A DNA stretch of 38,410 bases from an uncultured Clostridia bacterium (lineage in GTDB: Bacteria; Bacillota; Clostridia; Christensenellales; CAMQZB01). The DNA is taken from positions 1-38,410 of the forward strand of contig CAMQZB010000018.1 in the NCBI GenBank assembly GCA_947039455.1, in the 5' to 3' direction. The notes beneath the pieces were generated by a model. That model made no database searches and was not told the DNA's origin. It was given only the letters and a program-made list of their open reading frames with translations. The position numbers and the translations under genes were made by a program. Within the stretch, counting starts at the first letter, position 1. Every line of letters starts with the position of its first letter. This document shows, one piece after another, positions 26,401 to 34,366 of this stretch.

Positions 26401-26426
26401 ACTGTTTTATCATAATGGAGAATAAT

Positions 26427-26464
26427 AAAAGTTCGATAGAAATTAATCTATCGAACTTTTTTTT
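26427..26464. terminator. Terminator between the HEPN-like and MobC-like genes
   Basis: Perfect 14-bp arms AAAAGTTCGATAGA / TCTATCGAACTTTT, loop AATTAA, T-run on the right and A-run on the left. It overlaps the stop codon of the HEPN-like gene, which argues that the MobC-like gene is transcribed separately. Confidence 0.75.
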
Positions 26465-27087
26465 GTATTATTTTCCACTTTTATTATTTCATGTTTATGT
26501 TTTATATATAGATTTATACATCTTGATAAATTGTTAACATCTTTAGCATTAATTACTTCAAACCTTATCATAACTCCATCAAACATTACATACATGTTAT
26601 TTATTACTTTGTCCACTATTTCCATTAATGCAATCAATTCCGTGGTAAAAACAACTTGAACCTTTTCGTTGTTAAAAAATCCTTTTTTTGAAAAATGGGC
26701 GTATAGATTATCTCTATTATCTTTTAGTTTTTTAATTATTTTTTCGCTTTCTTCAATTAATTTCTTTGATTCTTCTAATCGTTCAAGAAAATCCATATCA
26801 GCTTCACCGTTAAAAAAATCTTGTTTAAATAGTTCTTTATTTTGATCACAAAATTCTAAAAATTTATTCAAACAGGCCTCATCTGATTTAGCGAAAAACG
26901 AACAAATCATAACAACTGAATTAGCAAAAGTATTATACATTGTAGCGTTAAAAAAATTAATACTAACCTTAAACAAATTATCACTTTTAGGGTCAAATAA
27001 CTCTTGCAATACTGCTAAATTTGTATTAATAAGGCTAGCCTTTTCGGTGTACCTTTTAATATATTTCTCAAATTTTTTACGATTCAT
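26443..27087 (-). CDS. AbiU2/HEPN-like protein
   Basis: 214 residues from ATG 27087 (GGGGG 8 bp upstream; a 12-codon upstream extension lacks support). All-helical, with RDNLYAH at 125-131, an Rx5H motif within the Rx4-6H range of HEPN ribonuclease domains. The lead VVMICSFFAKSDEACLNKFL and the late VINNMYVMFDGV fit AbiU2-like proteins. HEPN proteins often act as RNases in abortive infection or toxin-antitoxin pairs. The upstream XRE gene (27209-27412) could be its control partner. Family level call is moderate. Confidence 0.55.
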   Translation of the reverse strand: MNRKKFEKYIKRYTEKASLINTNLAVLQELFDPKSDNLFKVSINFFNATMYNTFANSVVMICSFFAKSDEACLNKFLEFCDQNKELFKQDFFNGEADMDFLERLEESKKLIEESEKIIKKLKDNRDNLYAHFSKKGFFNNEKVQVVFTTELIALMEIVDKVINNMYVMFDGVMIRFEVINAKDVNNLSRCINLYIKHKHEIIKVENNTKKSSID

Positions 27088-27208
27088 ATTTATGCCCCCT
27101 ATCTCTCTCAACAAATATAACACTTATTATTGCTAATAACAAACTATTTTATCTGCCACCTGTCTTGCAACCACTATATTCCTTTGATTAATATTCATTA
27201 TTAAAACA

Positions 27209-27412
27209 TTACGCGTCAATACCCAAAAGATAATCAGCAGATACGTGAAAATATTTTGACATATTGTATAGATGTTCAATGCTTGGAATTATTTGCTCAC
27301 TTTCCCACCTTGATATCGTTGAGTTGCTTACATTAAGAATTTTCCCAAGCTCTGTAGTTGTTAAATTTCTTTCTTTTCTTAAATCTTTTAATCTTTCACA
27401 AAATATTTTCAT
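27209..27412 (-). CDS. XRE/Cro-C1 HTH regulator
   Basis: 67 residues with the classical XRE pattern: RLKDLRKERNLTTTELGKIL, then NVSNSTISRWESEQIIPS, HLYNMSKYFHVSADYLLGI. It lies 32 bp after the second HTH gene and 121 bp before the HEPN-like gene on the same strand, so it may regulate both. Confidence 0.85.
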   Translation of the reverse strand: MKIFCERLKDLRKERNLTTTELGKILNVSNSTISRWESEQIIPSIEHLYNMSKYFHVSADYLLGIDA

Positions 27413-27444
27413 AACACCCTTTTAAAATCATATCTCTATACCAA

Positions 27445-27684
27445 TTAATCTATCAAGCTCTCTTTATCAAAGTATGGGCTGTCAAAAAATTCGCCTAGTG
27501 AAATATTTATTCCTTGTGTAATTTCAAAAATGATTCTAACTTTTACAGTTTCATTTTTGCACTTTATTATATCATCTAATGTTGAGTTAGGTACGCCCAC
27601 TAGTTTTGAAAAAGCGTTAAGGGTCATATTTTTCTCTTTTACTATTTCTTCAATTCTTAATGATATCGCTTTATTTAATTTCAT
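27445..27684 (-). CDS. Small HTH regulator paired with SLOG copy 2
   Basis: 79 residues from ATG 27684 (GAGGTG 4-5 bp upstream; an ATG 12 bp earlier is part of that site). NKAISLRIEEIVKEKNMTLN, FSKLVGVPNSTLDDII and EFFDSPYFDKESLID match the HTH at 25338-25583 segment by segment. Divergent from the SLOG gene at 27811. Confidence 0.75.
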   Translation of the reverse strand: MKLNKAISLRIEEIVKEKNMTLNAFSKLVGVPNSTLDDIIKCKNETVKVRIIFEITQGINISLGEFFDSPYFDKESLID

Positions 27685-27743
27685 ATTACACCTCATTTCC
27701 GTTACAACGTAAACTTATTATATGTAATTTTGAAATTTATAGC

Positions 27744-27780
27744 TTCCGCTGTTGCGGAAACTTGTGAAATGTTGTACAAT
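27744..27780 (+). promoter_or_regulatory. Promoter and operator of SLOG copy 2
   Basis: TTGCGG (27752-27757), 17 bp, TACAAT (27775-27780). The -35 is buried in a perfect inverted repeat TTCCGC-4-GCGGAA (27744-27759), so a bound repressor would occlude it. Confidence 0.6.
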
Positions 27781-27810
27781 AAATATAAAAAACGATTTGG
27801 AGTTATATTT

Positions 27811-28269
27811 ATGAATTGTTGTTTTATTGGTCATGGAACTGATGTTGCTGAAGGAATTTACGATTTGATTCTTGCTGAGGTTAATGCTTTGGTTCGGTTT
27901 GGCGTTACTAATTTTCTTTGTGGTGGTCACGGTGATTTTGACAAACTTTGTATTTGTGCCGTTGGTGAAGTTAAGAAAAAATATCCGCACATTCGAAATT
28001 TTATTATTTTAGCTTACAACACACCATCGCAAATTAATCGTTATGAGAATGAAGTCAAAAACTATGGAGCTGAAACCCTTTATCCTTTCAAGGTTGCACT
28101 AGATTCTAAACTAGCTATTCCATTTCGCAACTCTTTTATTGTTGATAAATCCGATTACTGCATTGCTTACGTATATCGCAAATTTGGCGGTGCCGTTCAG
28201 TCTTTAAACTACGCTATTTCTAAAAAAATTACTATTGTAAATCTCGCAAATGTACAATTCAAATATTAA
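27811..28269 (+). CDS. SLOG-superfamily protein (DUF1273/YpsA-like), copy 2
   Basis: 152 residues from ATG 27811 (GGAG 9 bp upstream). Motifs parallel copy 1: CCFIGHG, FLCGGHGDFDKLC, ILAYNTP, FRNSFIVDKSDYCIAYV and KFGGAVQSLNYA. The GGxGDFDxLC and FGGA signatures are fully kept while most other positions differ, so this is an old paralogue or an independent acquisition, not a recent duplication. Divergent from its own HTH gene. Probable ligand-binding sensor; activity unknown. Confidence 0.75.
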   Translation: MNCCFIGHGTDVAEGIYDLILAEVNALVRFGVTNFLCGGHGDFDKLCICAVGEVKKKYPHIRNFIILAYNTPSQINRYENEVKNYGAETLYPFKVALDSKLAIPFRNSFIVDKSDYCIAYVYRKFGGAVQSLNYAISKKITIVNLANVQFKY

Positions 28270-28287
28270 TACCTTAATGGCAATAAG

Positions 28288-28325
28288 AAAACCCCGAAAG
28301 GACTTTTGAAGTCTTTCGAGGTTTT
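28288..28325. terminator. Terminator after SLOG copy 2 / end of repeat copy B
   Basis: Arms AAAACC-CGAAAGGACTT and AAGTCTTTCG-GGTTTT (one mismatch, one bulge), with T-rich sequence after it on the plus strand. Confidence 0.65.
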
Positions 28326-28506
28326 GTTTTATAAATCAAAGTTGATAAACACCGTGCATTTTGCACTATATCTAACTACATATTAGGGCTAGTGCCAGCG
28401 GGGGGCTCCCCGCTTATTCCCACTCTTCACATTTAGCTATAACGCCACCAATTCTATGGGTAAAACGTGGATATATTATATGTATTTTCTTCACATTATC
28501 CACACA

Positions 28507-28536
28507 ATTTTACTTTTCACCACAAAAGTGCGTCAA
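28507..28536 (-). promoter_or_regulatory. Minus-strand promoter reading into repeat copy B
   Basis: TTGACG, 18 bp, TAAAAT. The -10 element and spacer are largely kept at copy C (37540s), but its -35 is degraded. It would make an RNA of about 200 nt ending at 28288. Confidence 0.45.
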
Positions 28537-28644
28537 AACTGCCGTCATGCAATTTTAAATCTTGTATTTTGTAACTCCTAAAATTTATTTTGCTTTGTGA
28601 TATTGTATAATTAAATTATATTAAATTAACGAGGTGATAAAAAA

Positions 28645-29595
28645 ATGATTGACATTAGAAAACATATTAGCAGGTATTTACATATGTGCGAATATCAAAA
28701 AAACTTAAGTATTAAGACTATCAAAGCATATACCATTGATTTAAAGCAATTTACTTTATTTATTTCAACTAAAGACAACATCATTGATAAAAACAATATT
28801 TCATCTTTTATTATGACTATGCATAATTCTTACAAGCCTAAAAGCATTAAACGCAAAATTGCATCTTTAAAATCTTTTTGCAATTTTCTGCTTGATGAAG
28901 AACTTCTAAATCTTGATCCATTTATTAGATTACGTACGAACATTAGAGATAACGTTACACTTCCAAAGACTGTCCCAATTTCAACAATTGAAAAAATTAT
29001 TAATTACAGCTATATGAATCTTAAACTATGCAAAACTGAATATCAAAAAATGTGTGGGTTACGCAATATTGCTATATTAGAACTTTTATTTATAACTGGA
29101 ATGCGCGTTTCCGAACTTGTTGGACTAAACTTCAGCTCAATTAATTTTGAAAAAGGTAGCGTTAACATCCTAGGAAAAGGGTCTAAGGAGAGAATTGTAT
29201 ATATTGGAAATAATTCAGTCTTAGAAATATTAAAAACGTATCGCAAAAACTATGCACACACAAACTCCTCCGCATTTTTCACAAATCGGATATGTCATAG
29301 AATTTCAGAACAATCAGTTCGCACAATAATAACTCAAATTTCAAAAAATTGCAAAATAGCTATGCACATAACACCACATATGTTTAGGCATTCTTTCGCA
29401 ACTCTCCTTCTAGAAGCCGATGTTGATATTCGATATATACAACGCCTTCTTGGGCATAGCAGTATTGTTACCACTCAAATTTACACTCATGTAAGCACCA
29501 GTAAACAAAAAGACATACTAACCCAAAAACACCCCCGCAACAAAATGACATTTTCCACCAATCAACAATTCACAACTCCTCCGAACAAAGGATAA
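28645..29595 (+). CDS. Tyrosine recombinase/integrase (XerC/D-like)
   Basis: 316 residues, GAGGTGAT ribosome site, and a TATAAT at 28606-28611 upstream. N-terminal SAM-like domain (residues 1-95: LSIKTIKAYTIDLKQF, KRKIASLKSFCNFLL), then the catalytic domain with R154 (TGMRVSEL), K178 region (LGKGSKER), H245-x-x-R248 (HMFRHS), H271 (LGHSS) and nucleophile Y280 (QIYTH). All catalytic residues are present, so it should be active. It directly follows repeat copy B, and an ATP-grasp gene follows 35 bp later. Likely mobilises this segment, with the repeats as candidate sites; a resolvase role is the alternative. Confidence 0.88.
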   Translation: MIDIRKHISRYLHMCEYQKNLSIKTIKAYTIDLKQFTLFISTKDNIIDKNNISSFIMTMHNSYKPKSIKRKIASLKSFCNFLLDEELLNLDPFIRLRTNIRDNVTLPKTVPISTIEKIINYSYMNLKLCKTEYQKMCGLRNIAILELLFITGMRVSELVGLNFSSINFEKGSVNILGKGSKERIVYIGNNSVLEILKTYRKNYAHTNSSAFFTNRICHRISEQSVRTIITQISKNCKIAMHITPHMFRHSFATLLLEADVDIRYIQRLLGHSSIVTTQIYTHVSTSKQKDILTQKHPRNKMTFSTNQQFTTPPNKG

Positions 29596-29630
29596 TATTA
29601 AATTATCACTTATCAAGGGGACGAATTATA

Positions 29631-30683
29631 ATGATAAATAAAATTAATAAATTAAAACAATATTTAAAATCAAATAATAGTCAAAATGTTTGCGAAATTA
29701 TTTTACTTACGCATGTTGACAGCCCTAGAGGGCATGATAATAATCTGCAAATACATTGCGCTATCAATGAGTATTTACGCATTGATGAATTTAACGAAAT
29801 TTATATGGGAATTGTAAACGCAGGTTTTTTTATTAAGAACGTGTATTTTAATGAATTAGATTTTATTCAATCTTATTTTAGCAATAGTACAACTTTTGAT
29901 AAAAATACTATTGTTTTTAATTTAGCACGAAATGGCGTAGGTACGAGCAAAAAAACATTGATTCCAGCTTTCTGTGACTTAGTTAGACTTAAATATACAT
30001 CTTCAAATTCATTTGGTTGCTCTTTAGCGCGTAATAAAAGCGTTTTTTCACCTTTACTAAGAGAAAAAGGAATACAAGTTCCATCATGTTTTTATTACAA
30101 AGGAAATGGAGAATGGACTGATGATAACATACCAAATCAACAACAAGTATTACTTGTAAAACCAGCATCAGAATCGGCAAGCCAAGGTATTAATGAAAAA
30201 AGCATAATAACTCTAGCTGAATTTTCAAATTGTCAGTTAGATGGTTTAGTTAATCAATTTTCAAATGGTGTGATTTTTCAAGAATATATTTCAGGTTACG
30301 AATGCGAAGTGCCAGTATTTAAAATTCAAGACGAAATAATAGTCTGCGAACCAGTTCAAATCGTATTTAAAAATAAAGAAACTTCTATACTTACCGCTGA
30401 TGATAGCGACAATAATGATTATGGCTTTAAAAACTTATCTGAAAGCGTTTCTAAATCGACAATTGATAATATAAAAAACATAGCCAAATCGGCTTTTGAA
30501 ATTTTACAACTTGATAATTATGGTAGAATTGATTTTAGATTAAATGACAATGAAACACCTTACATCATTGACGTTTCCTCTACGCCATACATAACTATTC
30601 ACAGTTCCTTTAATCATGCTTTTGCAAATTTGGGACTAAATTATTCAGATATCTTTATAGCGATAATTGCTCCAAAATTATAG
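29631..30683 (+). CDS. ATP-grasp protein related to D-Ala-D-Ala ligase, altered metal site
   Basis: 350 residues. Ddl-like order: a FNLARNGVGTSKK region, SLARNKSVFSPLLREKGI, VKPASESASQGI with ATP-binding Lys177, FQEYISGYECEV, and YGRIDFR with Asp301. The next metal ligands, normally Glu and Asn in an ExN motif 13 residues on, are Asp314 and Ser316 (IIDVSSTP). So the fold is clear but catalysis as a cell-wall ligase is doubtful. It may ligate another substrate or be a binding protein. Same strand as the recombinase (35-bp gap) and convergent with the STAND ATPase with 2 bp between stop codons. Confidence 0.75.
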   Translation: MINKINKLKQYLKSNNSQNVCEIILLTHVDSPRGHDNNLQIHCAINEYLRIDEFNEIYMGIVNAGFFIKNVYFNELDFIQSYFSNSTTFDKNTIVFNLARNGVGTSKKTLIPAFCDLVRLKYTSSNSFGCSLARNKSVFSPLLREKGIQVPSCFYYKGNGEWTDDNIPNQQQVLLVKPASESASQGINEKSIITLAEFSNCQLDGLVNQFSNGVIFQEYISGYECEVPVFKIQDEIIVCEPVQIVFKNKETSILTADDSDNNDYGFKNLSESVSKSTIDNIKNIAKSAFEILQLDNYGRIDFRLNDNETPYIIDVSSTPYITIHSSFNHAFANLGLNYSDIFIAIIAPKL

Positions 30684-30685
30684 TT

Positions 30686-33061
30686 TTAAGTTGATAAAAA
30701 TTGCAAATCAGAAAGCAATAATCCCCTACCATAAAAATACCAACTATTATCGATTCTTTTTTGGCTTTTTAGATAAAAGTAGTTGAATTCATAAGGCGAA
30801 AGATTTTTTGAATTTATTATATCATATAATAAAACATTTCTATATTCAGATATTTTTTTAAAATTGAAAATCAATGGCATATCCATTAATTTAATTTTTT
30901 CTAAAAGTTCAAGGGCTAATTCTTTATTTTCAATAAAATAGTTGTAGGCAAGCTCCATGTTCACTAAATAGTAATTGTAGAATTTGTCTTCAGGTCTAAT
31001 TAAATTATTTAGCTTATCAATTAATATCTTCGAATTTACGAAGTCATTAGTTAACAAATAAAAACTAACTAAGTTAAAATCTATTACATAAGAAGTTTCA
31101 TTCTCATGCATGTTAGATAAATTTAACAATTGAGTGATAGCTATTTGACCAGCATTAAGTACTTCCTCTTGGTTTGGGTTTTTCATAGTAATGCTAGTTT
31201 CACAGCTTTGAATAAAATTAGCCAGTATTTCATTGTTGTGAACTTTATATAGACTTGGAAATAAAATATTTGTATTTTCATTTATAATTGCTTTTAATTT
31301 ATAAATTGAATCACTAGCCACAATGCAATTAACGCATACTATTGCATTTCCGCTTAAATTGCATAAAGCTCTGTATTCTTCTATTATGTGTCCTGATTTA
31401 TTAAAATACTGCACACTTAGATCGCATGATCTAACTGCAATAAGTGGTGAAGTGTATAGCGCAGATCTTCTATACATTTGATGCTTGATATTTAAGAAAA
31501 ACAACGAATCAGTTACGTGTAGCGTTTCATCAATTAGTCTTTGGATATTCTTAAATTTTTCTTCATCATAAATTCTATCCTTATAAACAGAAAGTAAAAG
31601 TATTGCAGAAAGAAGGCGCTGCTCTTGTTCGTCAAAATCTTTTTCGATTATTTGTTCATACAAAAGTGATGATAGCATCTCAATTTCATCGTAATCTTGA
31701 GCTATAAGTAGTGTTATAGCTAATTTTTGTCGTATTACTTCAATTTTGAAGACAGTAGGTGTCAAAAACAAATCAATCGATTCTAAATTTTGAAGACATT
31801 CGTTAAACTGGTTTAGCGATAAGTTTTCCATTGCACTATAATAAAATTTTCTGTTCATTTCATATGATTTAATCTGCTCATAGCAACTGTAAATTATTGA
31901 AAAATATTTATCAAAAATATAAAAATCCGATTGAATATTGGTACATCTTGATCTTTCAATAATAAGTAAAAAATATGCTTCGATAAAATTTTTCGGTTCA
32001 TTTGAAAACACTAAATGCTTAACTCTCAACAAATAATCTTCTGACCTTTTAATTCGCAAGTAAGCAGAAAACTTTGAATTTAAAATATGAACTTTGCTTT
32101 TTAATTTATCAACAAAATAAGTTTTTATAAATTTGCTTGAAAAAGCATATTTTGATGGTTTACGTATAAATTCATATTTTTCACCTGTTTCCAGAAAATC
32201 GCTTAAAGTCAACTTATTGTGCTCACATAAAGCTTGTGCATCATCCAAATTGAAATATCCATCAATGATAGATAAATTTTTAATTTCATTAATTGCAGTA
32301 ATTTCTTTCTCATCTAATTTATTTATTCGTGAGTCCAATATTTCAAAAATAGATTCCATATTGTAAGAAGTTCCATTTAATGAACTGCAAAACATTCTAA
32401 GAAGGTGTAAATTGTTATTAGAACAACTTTGAGCTTCTTTGATGTTATCAACATGTGAATACCCCCAAATGGTTAAAATTTCTTTCAAAAAGTCTTCTGT
32501 AAATTCAGTTATTGTGAAAATCTCATGTGGTTTTATTAAAAGTTTTTCGTTAGTCTCATTAATTATTAAAATATTTATATTTTTATTATCGATACTTTTA
32601 TTTTTATAAATTTTATGAATTAATTCTTTAGATGGCTGATCCCACTTGTCGTAGTCATCTAATATAAATAAAATATTATTTTTTAAACTTGATGTTTTGG
32701 ACAATATTTGAATGATCATTTGTTCATGCTCAGAAAATACAGCATTAAATTTTTTGTCAGATAGTGATGCAGACACTGCTGCAAATGGCAATTTGAGCTG
32801 AAAAGTAACATTCGTATTATAAGGACTTATTTTTTGACAATCACTACTATTCATTTGCAGTGTATAGTAAGGCGATACCATGGGGTCTAATCCTTCAAAT
32901 GCAAATATAGACCAATCTTCATTAAGTTTATTAGCCAAATCTATTGCTATACTGGTTTTTCCAGTTCCGCTGTCCCCATTTAGCAGAACTAATTGATTAT
33001 TATTTTCTGTAAATTGCTCAAACAATTTGCAGGAAATATTTTCATGTAATTTAGTTAACAT
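30686..33061 (-). CDS. STAND-type ATPase with helical repeat C-terminus
   Basis: 791 residues. N-terminal NTPase: Walker A GDSGTGKTS (29-37), Walker B LFILDDYDKW (131-140), then FTEDFLKEILTIWGY and a winged-helix-like middle (NLSIIDGYFNLDDAQALC). The remaining ~450 residues are alpha-helical, TPR-like pairs, as in MalT/STAND regulators. No extra effector domain was recognised at either end. STAND proteins switch on upon sensing a trigger; in defence they detect phage proteins. Ribosome site GCGAGGA precedes the ATG and a promoter lies at 33130-33157. Convergent with the ATP-grasp gene. Confidence 0.72.
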   Translation of the reverse strand: MLTKLHENISCKLFEQFTENNNQLVLLNGDSGTGKTSIAIDLANKLNEDWSIFAFEGLDPMVSPYYTLQMNSSDCQKISPYNTNVTFQLKLPFAAVSASLSDKKFNAVFSEHEQMIIQILSKTSSLKNNILFILDDYDKWDQPSKELIHKIYKNKSIDNKNINILIINETNEKLLIKPHEIFTITEFTEDFLKEILTIWGYSHVDNIKEAQSCSNNNLHLLRMFCSSLNGTSYNMESIFEILDSRINKLDEKEITAINEIKNLSIIDGYFNLDDAQALCEHNKLTLSDFLETGEKYEFIRKPSKYAFSSKFIKTYFVDKLKSKVHILNSKFSAYLRIKRSEDYLLRVKHLVFSNEPKNFIEAYFLLIIERSRCTNIQSDFYIFDKYFSIIYSCYEQIKSYEMNRKFYYSAMENLSLNQFNECLQNLESIDLFLTPTVFKIEVIRQKLAITLLIAQDYDEIEMLSSLLYEQIIEKDFDEQEQRLLSAILLLSVYKDRIYDEEKFKNIQRLIDETLHVTDSLFFLNIKHQMYRRSALYTSPLIAVRSCDLSVQYFNKSGHIIEEYRALCNLSGNAIVCVNCIVASDSIYKLKAIINENTNILFPSLYKVHNNEILANFIQSCETSITMKNPNQEEVLNAGQIAITQLLNLSNMHENETSYVIDFNLVSFYLLTNDFVNSKILIDKLNNLIRPEDKFYNYYLVNMELAYNYFIENKELALELLEKIKLMDMPLIFNFKKISEYRNVLLYDIINSKNLSPYEFNYFYLKSQKRIDNSWYFYGRGLLLSDLQFLST

Positions 33062-33129
33062 TCCTCGCCCCCCAACCTTAGTGTAATATAATTTAATATT
33101 ATCCTTTGTTTAATTTATTTTTTGGTTTT

Positions 33130-33157
33130 ATTATATCATAAAATACTATAAATTCAA
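33130..33157 (-). promoter_or_regulatory. Promoter of the STAND ATPase gene
   Basis: Minus strand TTGAAT, 16 bp, TATAAT (within TATGATATAATAAA), about 70 bp before the start codon. It is similar to the promoter at 5997-6024. Confidence 0.6.
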
Positions 33158-33173
33158 ATGCTTTTAGCGAAAT

Positions 33174-33203
33174 AAAGACAAATGCTGTTGTGCATTTGTC
33201 TTT
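33174..33203. terminator. Terminator of the DUF2589-DUF6765 operon
   Basis: Perfect 12-bp arms AAAGACAAATGC / GCATTTGTCTTT with a 6-nt loop, 33 bp after the last stop codon. Stem sequence is shared with 6041-6070. Confidence 0.78.
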
Positions 33204-33236
33204 GTATCGCTTATATTTATAATGTGCTTTTAAAAA

Positions 33237-34334
33237 TTAGATTTTTTTAAAATCAACATAACCTTTTACCATATTGTAATGTTTTCTGGCAGCGGTTTCA
33301 AACCTTGCAAGTTTTGTATTTGATTTATCTATCGAATCATCATGATTTTTTTTATAGATGTGGCACACGGTACTATTTATCGGTTTATTTGCTTCATCAA
33401 CTGAATATATCTTTATTAGATGTGAAATTTTAAAATCCTCACATATCTTTTGATACCATAAATTCGTTTGAAATTCATTCACACCTTTTTGTTTTAACAT
33501 TTCTTGAACTTCTAAGAGCTTTTTACCTGCGTTTTCTTTTATTGCTGCTGCTCTTTTATGCATTTCATCAAGAGCACTCCCATCGTTTGTACATTTTATA
33601 TCTACTAGCGTGTTGAACATATGAAAGAATGTACTGTAGAAAATTTTAGGGTTATCCCTTAATACGTATTCCGTTTTGCCATTCCAGCTTGGCTTGTACT
33701 TATATACTGCATAACCATAGTCGGGGTAATGTCCACAATCCGCATGACCTATTGCCACAAAATGAAACATATTGCCAGTTATTTTTTTCATGACACTCTC
33801 CGTTCCATCTATTATTTCGACTTCATTAGCTATACAATTAATATCTTTAAACCTATAACCAACAAAGCCTTGATGTGCAAACATGTCAGCTAGTACATGC
33901 ATTTTTAAACCAATCTCTACATTGTCCTTTGTTGCAACAGTTCGTATTAAATTAAATATTTTACCAGTTGGTGCAGTAATCATTTTCAAATGTTTGGGGT
34001 CTTTAATTGTTGATTGATACTCTACTTCTCCTATCGTAATTTTATCACCACTATCCATACGTGGTGTAAAATGAAATGGCATCCATTTTTTCGCTAGTGT
34101 ACTGTCCCATGACGTAGCTTGATCAATCATTCCTGTAGTGTCAAAATCAAACGATGTATAGTAACAGTTAACTGGCTCTTTCCCACCTACTCCTTCAATT
34201 CCTTTTGGAAACTGGTGTGGTGTGAACTCGTCCACAAATTGCGCTGCTTCAGCTATTTCTATTGCGTCTTTTTGATCGTATCCAGCAAGTAATGCTGCAT
34301 ACATTGTTCCATAATAATGAAAATCTATATCCAT
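33237..34334 (-). CDS. DUF6765 protein, zinc phospholipase C/S1-P1-like fold
   Basis: 365 residues, AGGAGA ribosome site. IDFHYYGTMYAALLAGY, then IAEAAQFVDEF with His6 and Asp35. HVLADMFAHQGF (His146, Asp150, His154) and GHADCGHYPD (His197, Asp199, His202, Asp205) form an array of His/Asp like the tri-zinc site of phospholipase C and S1/P1 nucleases. This is the DUF6765 signature as I know it. No signal peptide, so it acts in the cytoplasm unless released. As last gene of the DUF2589 operon it is the most likely catalytic effector (lipid or nucleotide phosphodiesterase). Confidence 0.75.
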   Translation of the reverse strand: MDIDFHYYGTMYAALLAGYDQKDAIEIAEAAQFVDEFTPHQFPKGIEGVGGKEPVNCYYTSFDFDTTGMIDQATSWDSTLAKKWMPFHFTPRMDSGDKITIGEVEYQSTIKDPKHLKMITAPTGKIFNLIRTVATKDNVEIGLKMHVLADMFAHQGFVGYRFKDINCIANEVEIIDGTESVMKKITGNMFHFVAIGHADCGHYPDYGYAVYKYKPSWNGKTEYVLRDNPKIFYSTFFHMFNTLVDIKCTNDGSALDEMHKRAAAIKENAGKKLLEVQEMLKQKGVNEFQTNLWYQKICEDFKISHLIKIYSVDEANKPINSTVCHIYKKNHDDSIDKSNTKLARFETAARKHYNMVKGYVDFKKI

Positions 34335-34366
34335 TTTGTCTCCTAAATTAAGTTTATTTTTTATAT

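Larger units (their letters stand above)
28288..28540 (-). repeat. Three-copy structured repeat, copy B
   Basis: Contains a hairpin terminator at 28288-28325, the CACCGTGCA block, a 7-bp GC stem at 28397-28414, and positions 28416-28502, which are identical over 87 bp to 37451-37537. A minus-strand promoter lies just outside at 28507-28536. It occupies the whole gap before the tyrosine recombinase gene. The GTGTGAATTATC and 11-bp motifs of copies A and C are absent because the SLOG gene lies there. Confidence 0.75.

Noticed and set aside
27718-27990. A 90-codon minus-strand frame
   Set aside because: Antisense to the SLOG gene, which has clear motifs and its own promoter and ribosome site.
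28496-28504. A perfect DnaA box (TTATCCACA) in repeat copy B
   Set aside because: A single box; copy C has a changed version and no cluster or AT-rich unwinding element with iterons and a replication gene is present, so an origin is not supported.
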